Below, one piece after another: positions 1 through 9,889 of a stretch of DNA of 64,000 nucleotides. The position numbers and the translations under genes were made by a program. Position 1 is the first letter of the stretch; every line of letters starts with the position of its first letter. The DNA lies in contig CM045996.1 in the NCBI GenBank assembly GCA_025175895.1, positions 109,171,179 to 109,235,178 on the forward strand. The letters are read 5' to 3'. The notes under the pieces were generated by a model. It was not told the DNA's origin. It saw only the letters and a program-made list of their open reading frames with translations, and did no database searches. This DNA comes from Wurfbainia villosa. Its lineage: Eukaryota > Streptophyta > Magnoliopsida > Zingiberales > Zingiberaceae.

Positions 1-1845
1 AGTCCTTTTCATCCTAAGCATCAAAATCCGGATCACCTTGTTTTAGTCCTGTGTTGAGAAGATTTTGAATTTTTCCTTTGCCTTTTTGGTAGGTACGGAC
101 CAACTTAGACTTTCAAGTAGTTTTGTCCATTGAGTTCGTAAGAGTAGTGGATATTTTGGTATTCTTCAATTCATTGGTAAGGAAATAGATTCTTGTCGCT
201 TTTCATTAGATTGAGGAGGATTGTTTATTTCTGCAATCTTAGACATCATAGAATATGAAAAAAAATACCAGCTATCAAGGTCGGCACAATAGGAAGAAGA
301 AAAAAAGAAGGTTATCAACAATGAAAGCTAAGGAAGAGCAGACAAAAACTTGACAATAAAGTCAAGAAAAAGAAAATTTTAGAGGCACACACCCTAGAGC
401 TTTGATACCATGACAAGAAATGTGGAATGAAATTCTCGCTTACTTTTTTTATTATGCACGATAATGCGTGTGTGTATATATATATATATATATATACATT
501 GATTATGTATAGAAACTAGAAAAATAGAAAAGAGTAAATTAAAATATTTTATTTTTAAACTAGATCCCCGTACTAAGGGATCCCTTGTATCAGGAAATTT
601 CCACAATAAGGGATTCCCTATTTTCATACTTTCAATAATATATTTTGTGCATTTTGCAACATATGACCAACATTTACTTTTTATGTAAATTTGAATTCAA
701 TGTGCTTATTATTATACTTGTTAATTATAAGTATTTTTGGGTATTTTATGTCAACGTCATATTCATCCTTATGTGCAATATGACAATTGCATTCCACCCG
801 CATGTGCATTTTGAAACCTTAGTTGCAAATTACTAAAACCTAGGTTCTTATTAAGGTTCAAAATCCCGAGCTATGTTGAAGTTTTTGTAAATGACTAGAA
901 CGATATTGTTTTAGTATTGTGTCGACATTTCAATATATGCTACTAGTGGTGAATTGGAGGTGAAAGGAGGAAAAACTAAATAAGAAAAGAATAAGATAAC
1001 AACATTATCTTAATTTATCTTAACCTATCAAGGGATGTCAAGGGCTATTAAGTGTTGGCATAACATTTTACTTATAGACATAATCGACACAGCGACAAAT
1101 AAGACATTTCCTGTACCGAGTAGTATCAATTTTTGATAATTTATCGAAATGGTACATTTCGACCGTGCCGTCTAATACTATATGAAATTCCAAATCATAC
1201 CATCTCTCTAAGCATGTGGAAAGGCTAGGATTTAGGTGGGAAGCCATGCAATGACTTTGATGGCTTATGGGTATGCAACAATGTAATATTTGATATGAGC
1301 GAACAGAGGGCATTGAATCCTTGGTGTTTTCAATTTGCAATTGTGGCTATTGGATCGGTGAGTTTGTTGTCATTGTCCTCTTGTTGTTCTTTTGAGTGAT
1401 CATTGACCACTTGCACATACGCACCTTTCTTATCCAAGTCTCAAATTATAGTATTTCTTTTAGACTTGTTTGATCTTGTGTCCATATTTCAAGTTATTCT
1501 TGGTATTGGTGATCCTCTATTTTCTGCAATTACTATTATTTGTTAGATTTAATAGTTAATTCAATTTAGTGTTAGTTTAACTTGATTGGGACCTCATATG
1601 TAGTTATAGTACTATGTTTTTCTTAAAAAAATAATATCTCTTTACTTTCAACTTGGTAGTAGGGCAAGTGAAGCCAAAAAACCATTTTGAGATGGAAGAT
1701 TTAGGTGTGATGTAGTAGTGTGCATTATCTCTCCTCCATGTTTCTCCCTTTCTACTACTCTATCTAGTTTTCATCCTTTAATGCCTTCCGTTTAGTTTTC
1801 AAGTTTATTTTTTTAATCTTATTTTTAATCAATTAATTTTTGAAA
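1..1845. other. AT-rich intergenic DNA, possible decayed copia remnant at left
   Basis: No convincing gene. At 399-410 the plus strand reads GCTTTGATACCA, the complement of a copia-type tRNA-Met primer site (TGGTATCAaAGC), followed by TGACAAG at 411, which could be the edge of a minus-strand 5' LTR. The sequence to its left would then be a decayed gag, but I could not recognise gag motifs. The short reading frames at 394-836 and 1068-1340 have no family features. The rest is AT-rich DNA without visible structure. Confidence 0.3.
474..496. repeat. (TA)n microsatellite
   Basis: Uninterrupted alternating TA run, immediately preceded by a short TG run. Confidence 0.9.
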
Positions 1846-1862
1846 TTTATCTCTCAGTGTTG

Positions 1863-2027
1863 AGAAAGGAGTCTTGGCACAACGGTAAGGTTGTTGTCTT
1901 GTGATCAAGAGGTCACGGGTTCAAATCCTAGAAACAACCTCTTGCAAAAAAGCAAGATAAGACTGCGTACAATGGATTCCTTCTCCGGTACCCCGCGTGA
2001 CGAGAGCTTCGTGTACCAAATTGTAAT
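1863..2027 (+). mobile_element. Au-family SINE with target-site duplication
   Basis: tRNA-derived SINE. The Pol III A box (TGGCACAACGG) and B box (GGTTCAAATCC) lie at the expected spacing in the first 70 bases. The body then carries the characteristic Au strings CCTCTTGCAAAA, GACTGCGTACAATGGA and CCCCGCGTGACG, and ends in a short T-rich tail. A 17-bp direct repeat, 1846-1862 and 2028-2044, flanks it with one mismatch (TTTATCTCTCAGTGTTG versus TTTATCCCTCAGTGTTG), so this is a real retroposed copy in the plus orientation. It sits about 380 bp upstream of the first visible Mpo1-like exon, possibly within that gene's intron. Confidence 0.9.
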
Positions 2028-2410
2028 TTTATCCCTCAGTGTTGCCTTCCAAGGAAATAGTGCAAAGGGAAACTCTCTTTTCCTTCCCTCCAAGGAAATA
2101 TAAACCAGGGAAACGTTTCCCTATCCTTTTCTACCGATTTTTTTCCCCTTTTAATTAATGTTTATGGTCGAGTAGTTGCATAGTTTGGTGCATATAGTCA
2201 AGTACATTGGTCAAGCTTCGTGTCAATTTGTTATCCTGAAACGTGTGGTATTTCTTCGACTTCTTTTGATATAGATTAAAGTATTATCGTACACAGAAAA
2301 CTTCATCTACAAATTGCATTGTCATTTTTTGGATCTAAACTGCAGACAAGTATTGCACTTGATTTCCAGATTTATGTAGACTGATGCTCTGTCAAATGCA
2401 TTTTGAACAG

Positions 2411-2837
2411 GTTGTTGTGGCTGCTCAACTATTTTGCTGGACCTTCCAATTTATAGGCCATGGAGTATTTGAGGCACATACTACCCACCGAATTAATAAA
2501 TTTGATTATTGGCCAAATATATCTATCTATATATTGTTTCTCTGGAGATCAATTTGTTGTTTGCATGTTATGGCAGAAACGAGCACCCGCTCTTCTTGAT
2601 AACCTTTTTCAAGCCTTCTTGATGGCTCCATTCTTCGTTCTGCTCGAGGTAACTTTATCCAACTTCTTGAACTGGGGAGGATCTGGTATGGAGAATAATT
2701 GTCTAGTTTTCAATTTCATCCAGGCACTTAATTTTATCGGGTACGAGCCATATCCTGGTTTCCATGCCAACGTCCATGCAAAGATTGAAGCGGACCGCAA
2801 AGAATGGCAAGCCAGCAAACAAAAGAAGCCTTTGTGA
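2411..2837 (+). CDS. Mpo1-like (DUF962, YGL010w-type) protein, last three exons
   Basis: Three exons give the C-terminal part of an Mpo1-like protein, an integral membrane protein family of the ER; yeast Mpo1 is an iron-dependent dioxygenase in alpha-oxidation of 2-hydroxy fatty acids from phytosphingosine. Exon 2411-2473 follows an AG acceptor and encodes AAQLFCWTFQFIGHGVFE, with the conserved His-rich GHGVFE. Exon 2577-2648 encodes KRAPALLDNL and a hydrophobic segment. Exon 2724-2837 encodes GYEPYPGFHANVHAKIEA and ends at TGA with a lysine-rich tail. All joins are phase 0. The first intron has a GC donor (GAG|GCACAT) and an AG acceptor; the second is GT-AG. The N-terminal exons with the first membrane segments are not recognisable in the 2.4 kb to the left; they may lie beyond the window or be lost. 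The visible exons carry no stop or frameshift, so the gene may be functional. Confidence 0.8.
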
Positions 2838-3629
2838 ATGGTAGCCACTCAAAACACTGATACATCTTAAAAATTAATTTTACAAGTCCTACATTGTACA
2901 TCTTAAAAATTAATTTTACAAGAATAGAACTACATTTTGCACTGATACATTTCCTGAATCATATATGCATGTGCATCATACTATACTACTATACTTGTAA
3001 TTTTTTACCCAATTCAGTTGGAGTTGAAATATCATGGTGTGCAACTCCTTTCTTGGAAGACTGTCCAAAGCTTTCTTTGTAATTCTCCAACTTATTCGGG
3101 ATATGCGGTCCCTTTCCCCCTTTTTACACGGCATAGTAAATATCTTATGGGCAATTAGATGTATGCACTCTCATATCATACAATGATACACAACTTCAGA
3201 TGGTGACTAATAAATAAATCCTATTTTAGGGTTTTATTTTTTAGAAATAAATTTTGAAAGTTCAAAAGAGAAATAATTTGTTTAATATATTTAAATTTGA
3301 CGTAGTTAAAAGGTGGGGCAAATGTTTATTTTTTTATTTTTAATAATAATATTTTATTTTATAAAAGCTATAAATTGAAAAGAAAAAAAAAATTAAGACC
3401 TCTTTTGTGTAAACAAGGGAAATGAAGAGGATTAAGACCTATTTTTACTAGAGTGAATTAAGGGATTAAAAAGGAGAATCAGTTTCAAGTGAAGTTGTTC
3501 AAAAGAATGGAAACTATTTTGCCTCTTTCATTCTAAACTATGTCAACTTAGTAGCTACCAAATTAAACCACCAAAAAATTATAATTAAAATGAACTGCAC
3601 TCAACTTTCTTACCTCTTCCTTAAGTGGG
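2838..3629. other. 3' flank of Mpo1-like gene, with a 25-bp direct repeat
   Basis: Non-coding AT-rich DNA. A perfect 25-bp repeat beginning ACATCTTAAAAATTAATTTT occurs at 2862-2886 and 2898-2922 (period 36), probably in the 3' UTR. Homopolymer-rich AT sequence follows to the edge of the viral insertion. No gene seen. Confidence 0.6.
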
Positions 3630-3669
3630 AAAAATAGGGAAACGTGAATCTAAATTTTAACAAAAGATA
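3630..3669. repeat. 40-bp perfect direct repeat, left copy, flanking the viral insertion
   Basis: Identical to 43690-43729. It begins AAAAATAGGGAAACGTGAAT. Either a long target-site duplication made when the virus integrated, or 40 bp of viral sequence present at both ends of a slightly longer-than-unit linear copy. The right copy abuts the viral tRNA-Met primer site exactly. Confidence 0.85.
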
Positions 3670-3700
3670 AGTGCGCAAGAACTAGAAGAACATACAGACT

Positions 3701-3706
3701 TTTATT
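3701..3706 (-). terminator. Viral poly(A) signal AATAAA
   Basis: TTTATT on the plus strand, AATAAA in viral sense, about 95 nt downstream of the TATA box. This short TATA-to-AATAAA distance is the usual pararetrovirus arrangement, in which the signal is bypassed on first passage. Confidence 0.7.
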
Positions 3707-3798
3707 AAAATCTAGGGACTGACTTACAGGCATACTGAAATTTTGAACCCAAGTAAGACTTCGGAGGTCTTCCGTGTGTCTTGCAAGTGTCTGAGACT

Positions 3799-3812
3799 CT
3801 CCTTTTATAGAG
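3799..3812 (-). promoter_or_regulatory. Viral promoter TATA box
   Basis: CTCTATAAAAGGAG in viral sense, a near-ideal plant TATA box, downstream of the tandem enhancer repeats and just upstream of AATAAA. Expected start of the pregenomic RNA is about 30 nt further, near 3770. Confidence 0.75.
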
Positions 3813-3861
3813 AATCAGTAAGGAGGAACGTCGGGTGCTCATTGGGCTCCATCGTCACGTT

Positions 3862-4053
3862 CATCCTACTATTCTTGATAACGAAGAATCTTTTGACTCA
3901 GTATATTTATCTACAACGAAGACTCTTCTGACTCAGCACAATTATATTGCACCCTCTTTTACAAACATCACATGCATCCTACTATTCTTGATAACGAAGA
4001 ATCTTCTGACTCAGCATATTTATCTACAACGAAGACTCTTCTGACTCAGCACA
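3862..4053 (-). promoter_or_regulatory. Tandem-duplicated enhancer of the viral promoter
   Basis: A block of about 79 bp occurs twice, 3862-3940 and 3975-4053 (period 113). Each block holds two copies of TCTT(C/T)TGACTCAG, giving four TGACTCAG/CTGAGTCA sites, which resemble bZIP (GCN4-like) binding sites. They lie 50-250 bp upstream of the viral TATA box, where caulimovirid enhancers are found. The two blocks are nearly identical, so the duplication is either recent or was present in the virus. Confidence 0.7.
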
Positions 4054-4113
4054 CATATTATATAGGACTTTGTCTGCTTGTTCTGGCCCTTCATGCTTTT
4101 GGGCCCACCATGT

Positions 4114-4931
4114 TTACAAACGGAAGTTAGCCATCCTTTTAATGGCATCATTTAGGAGGTTGGCTATTAGCTCAAGTTGCTCGTCGACTTGCCTAGTGGT
4201 TGGGTACCAATCACCCCACCAGTTGTCTTTAGAGCTTCGGGACTGGCATTCTCGTTTTTTTGAGGAGTGAAGGATTCGGAGTTGTTGCAGGGTATTTGTT
4301 GCCTGTACAGCTGCTTGTTGTTGTAGCTCGTGGAGCTGTGTGGTGATTCCTTCTTCATACTCCAATGTGTAAGGGTATTGGTGCAAGGCTTGTACCAATT
4401 GTTGATACTACTTAGCGAGGTAGAGAGGGTCTTGAGGATCTGGATCATCAGGGTTCCAACCTCTGGGTTGGGATGGTCCTCCAGCTCCTGAAGTGCTGAT
4501 ACCACTAGCTCAGGGTTGAGGATAGCTTCCTCCGGACATTCTGAATAAATTAAACAATTAATTAGTTTTGAAAGGGTATCAGCAAGCTTATTATCCCTTC
4601 CATTAATATGCTCAAAATAAATTGGAATCCCAGTGTCAGTGATGAAATCCGTGAATGCTAACCATCTAACCCTAGATGGTTTATTTGTTGAGGTTTTTCC
4701 GAAAAAGTTTATGATTGCTTGACAATTTGTCCTTATTACGAGCTTTTTCTTAGCAAGGTAATAAATTTTCAATGCTTCCAAGGTATTCACGACGACGTGA
4801 ATTTCCGCATTGATTGTTGATTTAGGGGGGCGGAATTTTTCACTGGCATAAGCACATATTTTTTCTGAAGATCTTGGGTCGTGCTCCTTTTCTTTCCACT
4901 TACAAATCCACCACCCCCCCTCCCCCCCCAC
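4114..4931 (-). pseudogene. Viral RNase H and C-terminal tail
   Basis: The segment 4931-4540 matches the caulimovirid RNase H: SEKFRPPKSTINAEIHVVV, a NCQAI region, and the C-terminal FEHINGRDNKLADTLSKL signature that ends reverse transcriptase/RNase H proteins of this family. It degrades the RNA strand during reverse transcription in the cytoplasm. The tail (4540-4114) is unremarkable, and two overlapping frames there imply a shift near 4300-4400. A C-rich run at 4908-4930 (poly-G in the coding sense) at the N-terminal edge looks like slippage and probably causes the frame break there. Confidence 0.85.
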
Positions 4932-5142
4932 CCTTCTATGCAGCCATCCATCTCAAGGATCATAAAGCAATCTTCAGGGGGAACTCTTCTAGGTCTGGTA
5001 GCTTGTGGACTAGTTCCTTAATTTGTCTGACAAGTCCCCGGTCTTGATTATTCATTCGTTTATCATCAGTAGGGCTTGTCTTGGTATATAATGGACTTAA
5101 CAACCTGCCAAGATTTGGGATGTAATTCCTGGCATAGTTTAG
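4932..5142 (-). pseudogene. Connection between viral RT and RNase H, frame-broken
   Basis: No long frame survives, but the position between the RT and RNase H blocks requires it to be the RT thumb/connection segment of the same polyprotein. No motif can be assigned. Confidence 0.5.
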
Positions 5143-6230
5143 CTAGCCTAGCCAAGATTTTAAGCCCTTCTTTGATGATAGTTCTTCCTCTTTGAATTCA
5201 GAAATTTTCTTGATTATGTGGGGTTGCAACCTGATGCGTTTATTTCCAATGACTTCCCCAAGGAGCTCAATTTCTCTGACTATTATCTTCATTTTAGTTG
5301 GGCTAAGCATCAGCCCGTGTTGCTTGCATATTTGTAGCATTGTTGTGAGATGCTTGGCATGGTCTGCTTTAGTTTTTGAGAATACCAAAATGTCATCAAT
5401 GTAAATCGCAATAAATTTTTCAATACCTTTGAAGCAATTATCCATCTTCCTTTGAAAAAACTGCTGGTGCATTTTTTAATCCGAATGACATCACAAGTCA
5501 TTTGTATAACTCTTCTGGGACTCAAAAAGGCGGTCCATTCCACAGAATCCGGGTGCATTGCCACCTGGTGAAAGTCACTCTTAAGGTCAAACTTTGAATA
5601 GAATTTGCTTTTACTAACCTTTTGAAGAATTGTATTAATTCCGGGCAAACTATATTAATCTTTGTTGGTTAGATCATTCAGTCGCTTATAATTGAACACC
5701 ATTCTTTCCTTGCCCTTGATTTTCTTTCCTGTTTCCAGGTCAACTGAAGTTTCGGATTTTACAATAATTGTCGTTGTTTTGTGTCTGCTTTTACTAGGTC
5801 GAATGACGCCTAGATTCAATAATGCTTTGACATGCTTTCCGAAGGCTTCCTTCTGTTTAGGGGTAAGGTGTTTTAATAGGCGATCCTCAATAACAAAATC
5901 TGGGTTCTTTATATCCAACTGGCACATAACCTGATTTTTTGCCCAGTGTTTCAGAGGATTTTCTCCAATATATCCCTGATCTCGTAGCTCTTGCAATAAT
6001 GGGCCAAATTTTTCTTTGAAATTCGATTGAGAAGGCCCCGCTGAGTAACTAATGAATTCATGTATCTGAATATATTCGTCTTCTTCCAGGTCCAGCTCTT
6101 CTATAGCTGCAACTGTAGATGTTACAGGTAAAGTATTTATGGTAGTCAAATTTTTATAGAAGGTTACCGTATTGTTTTCTATTCTTACTCCCCAGTGCAT
6201 AGCTCGTATGAAGTTGCAACCAAGAATCAT
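5143..6230 (-). pseudogene. Viral reverse transcriptase (with end of protease region)
   Basis: Begins at ILGCNFIRAMHWGVRIE just after the protease, then an RT N-terminus with YIGENPLKHWAKNQVMCQLD, KGKERMVFNYKRLND, SKFDLKSDFHQVAMHPDSVE and the catalytic YIDD at 5403-5392 (AIYIDDILVFS), followed by GNKRIRLQPHIIKKI. These are the RT palm motifs of Caulimoviridae; the enzyme copies pregenomic RNA into DNA. The coding frame changes near 5650 and again near 5470, so no intact polymerase remains. The catalytic Asp pair is intact. Confidence 0.93.
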
Positions 6231-7145
6231 CTAGATGTTTTCCCCTAGTTTCATAGGAAATGAATAAGTATAGGGGACTCTGAAGCTATTTTCTCCAATT
6301 ATCATCCTGTCATACTTCAGCTTCTTATCCACAGTTGAGCGAGAATTTATTCCACTGAAGTGTCCTACGTACGGATTTTCTTCAAGAGCTTCGCTAGGAA
6401 TTGATCCTTGACCAACACATGTGGTGGCTCCTGTATCTAAAATAGCAGTGACTTTGAAAGGCTTAATATTAGGAATTTCAAATTCCACTGTTAAATTGAA
6501 TAACATATTCTTAGCCTTTCTTGGCTGGGTTTCCTTCTGAGTGTCAATGGAAAAAACCTTTTGAACTTTTTCCATTAAAAGAACACTTGCTATTTCCAAT
6601 GGTTGTTTCTGTCTCAACTGCTGGGCTTCCTTTGCTACCGCTTCCTGTTCAAGGGTAATTCTATCCATTTCCAAGGATTCATCTTCAAGCTCTCTATACT
6701 TTATCTTCCAGGTCTCTAGTTCATGTATCAGCTTTTGACTTTCTTCACGAGATTCCTTTAATTCTGTCTTAAGCTGCTGTACTTCAGCCTTAAATTCCTG
6801 CATGCCTTCGAGTTCCAATCTTTGCCTTTGTATTTCTGCTTCACAGTAAATAATATAATCTTTCTGTTCTTTAAGTAAATTTTTGGGCTCATACCTTATG
6901 GGGGTTGATTGGGCTACAGGAACTCTTTTGTCAAAGTAATACATATTGCACATCCCACAGGATGTTAATCGGCATATTGAGCAATGCATTCGATGTCTTT
7001 TTAAGGTTGTGTTTTTACAACAATGGCAGAGCTCATATTCTGTAGGAACTTCCTCATTTACTTCCCAAATATGTCTGCAATCATGCTGCTTTTGGGACAC
7101 TTTGATCATTACTCTATAGCCATCATTTGGGCCTATCCACCATGT
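6231..7145 (-). pseudogene. Viral second Cys cluster, coiled coil and aspartic protease
   Basis: An open stretch of 292 residues. Residues about 10-60 hold a second cysteine cluster (CHCC...CSICRLTSCGMCNMYYF) as found downstream of the coat zinc knuckle in badnaviruses. Residues about 85-170 are a strongly charged heptad-like coiled coil. Residues about 195-290 are the retroviral-type aspartic protease with AILDTGATTCVG (catalytic Asp-Thr-Gly at about 6437-6429). The protease cleaves the polyprotein. An upstream stop near 7146 separates it from the coat region, and it ends at a stop at 6231, where intact relatives read through into RT. Confidence 0.88.
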
Positions 7146-7641
7146 TCAGTCTTCTTCTCTGAATGTGAAGATTTTTTCATGTATCACGAATGTATTCAGC
7201 CCCTTTTGCAATGCCTCCATATCATCTTCTCCTTCAAATATACTATAAATTGCATCGCTTGGATTTTCCCCTTCTTGAACAGAGACCACTTCACAATCTT
7301 CGGGTAAATCAAGTTGTTCCCACATAGCCACACTTTTTATATTTCTTCTTTCATTTGGGCACTCCCTTGCAAAATGTCCTTCTTCTCCGCATAAAAAACA
7401 TCTACACTTCTTGTTTCTTATTAAATGCTTCTTCTTTTCTATTCTGGCGTGTGAGGAGTGTAGCTTCCCCTTGTATGTTTTTGGCTTGCGAATATCATGC
7501 CTTCTTTTCGGCTTTTTGTAATATCCTGGAATAGGTATGTTACTGTAGAAAGATAAGTCTTTAAGTGCTCGCTTGAATGTCGCATCTTGCATTCATTCTC
7601 CAAATATTTGTAAGCAAATAAAATTCTGGGGAATACTCCAA

Positions 7642-8615
7642 GGATGCGTTTGGTTGAGGGTTTTTGTTGATAACCTTGTTAGGTTATCAACAAAAATCTT
7701 GTTTGGTTTAGGTTATAAACAATTACCTGGTAATTGATCATTACCAAGTTATGAACAAAAACCTTTTTAGAGGGGGATCGGAAAACCTTAGAGAATCAAG
7801 GTTTTTGTTGATTCCCGAGGTTAAGGAAACTTTTTTCCAATATTACCCCAAGCAATATATTAAATGTCAATTTGTCAAAACTCAATCGATCGCCGGCCGC
7901 CGGCCATCGTCGGCCGCCACGCTGCCGCCGTGCCGCCGGCCGCCTGCCGGGCTATCGCCGCCGCCGCTGCCGTCACCGGCCGCCGCCGCCGTTACCGCCG
8001 GCCGCCGCTTCGCCGTCATCGGCCGCGCCGTCGCCGTCGTCGATCGTCGGTTGCCGCTGCCGCCCGCCGCCGCTCGTTGCCGCGCGCTCGCCGCTGCCGC
8101 TGGCCGCCATCACCGCCGTCGGTCGCGCCCGCCGCTGTCCGCCGCCGGCCGCCGGCTTACTGCGTCGCCGGCCGCTGCCGCCGCCGTTCGGCCGGCCGCC
8201 GCTGGCCGCCTGCCACCGTCGCCGCCGCCCGCCGCTACCGGGCTGCCGGACGCCGCTGCTTGCCGCCGTCGGGCCGGCCGATCGGCCGCCTGGCCATCGC
8301 CTCGCCCCGCTGCCGGCCATCGTTGCCGCCGTCACCGGCTACCGCCATCGCCGCTCGCCGTCGGCCGACCGCATCGTTGCCGGTCATCATCGGTCGGCCG
8401 ATCCATCGCCGTCCGCTATTAATATTTCGCAAGTATTGTCGAATTGATTGAGCAAAGACAGGATAATTTAGTAAAATATTAAATTAAGTTATATATTAAA
8501 ACCTCTAACCAAACAAGGTTTTTATCTAAGGTTATACTTTATTTCAAGGTTATGTTTTATTCTCTGATAATCACATAACTAAGGTTATGTATGATTACTT
8601 GAACCAAACGCACCC
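7642..8615. mobile_element. PIF/Harbinger-like non-autonomous DNA transposon with GC-rich core
   Basis: A 974-bp insertion in the viral coat gene. Terminal inverted repeats read GGATGCGTTTGGTT at the left and, reversed, GGGTGCGTTTGGTT at the right. Flanking triplets are CAA (7639-7641) and TAA (8616-8618), i.e. one decayed copy of a TAA/TTA duplication, as PIF/Harbinger (Tourist) elements make. The subterminal parts are AT-rich with repeated GGTTAT/ATAACC words and a perfect 16-bp hairpin (7661-7696). The middle is extremely GC-rich. No transposase is encoded. The viral coat sequence continues on either side, which fixes the borders well; the superfamily assignment rests on the TIR and TSD only. 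Confidence 0.8.
7885..8415. repeat. (GCC/CCG)-rich low-complexity core of the DNA transposon
   Basis: About 530 bp built from variations on GCCGCC, GGCCGCC and CGCCGTC with scattered ATCG. All frames stay open because stop codons are rare in such DNA, so the overlapping Pro/Ala/Arg-rich frames here are not evidence of a gene. Composition is utterly different from the AT-rich arms. It may be an expanded simple repeat or a captured, scrambled GC-rich exon. Confidence 0.8.
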
Positions 8616-9110
8616 TAATGGTATTTCCTAGGAATTTAGCTTCGAATGCATCCTTTATACATTTTCCCATATCACTGGGCATTTTTGACCATAACTTTTC
8701 TGATAACTCAGGACCAGTAAACAATCTTCCTGTTTTGGATGCAATTCTCATATATTCATTTAAGAATTGAATAATGTCCTTCAGATTGTTGCAAGAGTCG
8801 TTCTAAGTCCCTATAGACTTCTTCTTGTATGCCCGTAGTTCCTTGGTACGGGTCTTCAAGAGCAAAGACCCTCCTTATTTGTGAAATTATATTTTCAGTT
8901 TCATCAGTGCCATCTGCATTGTCTAACAATTGTTGGTACTCATTTGCATAAGTCATCCTCCATTGTATCCATGTAAGTTTTTCTGCTTCTCCGAGAAGAT
9001 TTTCAATAAATTCTGCCTTGCTTCTAGAATCAGTAAAACCTTGTAGAGATACTAAGTTTTTTGTAATAGATTCCCACCTCATGAAAACTTCCTCAAATTG
9101 TCCTAGCTGT

Positions 9111-9889
9111 GTAGGAATTACAAGAATTGCTCCTGTTTGCTATTGAGTTGAAGGTAGATTCCACCGTTCTGAAAAATCTTTTGGCTTGAACCTAGTTCTG
9201 CTATAATTATATCCCTCAAAAGTGGGCCTTTGGCTTGAGCTTGGGTTACTGGTACAGGGGGATAATTTACAGGGCCCATAGTAGTATCTTGTGGGGGCCT
9301 GTATTATGATATTGTAGATGAAGAGTATATCTGCTCTCGTAATTTTGCTAGCTAGGGGTATTCAAATTCCCAGCTTTCATTTCCGGCTGCTATAATTTCC
9401 TTTTGCAATTTTTGTGGGTAAGGCAGCTCAGTATCCAATTTGGAGGAATCAGAAGAATCATCATTGGATGATATATCCCCACCTCCTTCCGTTGCGAATG
9501 GATTCTCCCATTGTGTCACATCAGTATCCGTTGTATTGGTATAATATTGTTGTGATGCACCATAATCGTTAGGGTCATCTATACTATCGGATTGCTAGTG
9601 TTGCAAAATACTCATAGTCATATTCTTGAGCTGAATAGTCATCAACAAGGTCACTCTGAAGGAATTCCATGGACCAGAGTACAGTGGCCCCTGGACTTGT
9701 ATCTCCTGCATAGGTTCTTTCAGAGTTCCCTTGTAGGACATTCAGTATATCGTTCTAGTACCACTGAGGGAAATAGCTAGATGACTCTTGGTGTAGATGT
9801 TGTGTTGTTTGTGTGGCATCCTGATGCTCTCTTGGTATCAATTTGTCAAATATCTCTTCAGTTAATGTAGTCTCTGTGGTGGGTGATCG
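9111..9889 (-). pseudogene. Viral acidic linker between dUTPase and coat protein
   Basis: In viral sense the sequence encodes Ser/Asp/Glu-rich text without an intact frame. Several stops are present. Badnavirus polyproteins have a variable, poorly conserved linker here, so the region is assigned by position. Confidence 0.6.

Larger units (their letters stand above)
7146..9110 (-). pseudogene. Viral coat protein region, interrupted by a DNA transposon
   Basis: Coat protein in two parts, 9110-8619 and 7638-7146, split by the PIF/Harbinger-like element. Visible landmarks are FIENLLGEAEKLTWIQWRM, FALEDPYQGTTG, then TGPELSEKLWSKMPS, and after the insertion RALKDLSFYSNIPIPGYY, a basic KTYKGK/RIEKKKHLIRNKK stretch, and the CCHC zinc knuckle CFLCGEEGHFAREC (7400-7359). 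The protein forms the bacilliform capsid and the knuckle binds nucleic acid. There is a stop near 8752 besides the transposon. The acidic tail after the knuckle ends at a stop at 7146. Confidence 0.92.

Noticed and set aside
7751..8451. Long overlapping Pro/Ala/Arg-rich open frames on both strands
   Set aside because: They arise from GCC/CGC simple-sequence DNA where stop codons are rare in every frame. No domain, and they lie inside a DNA transposon.
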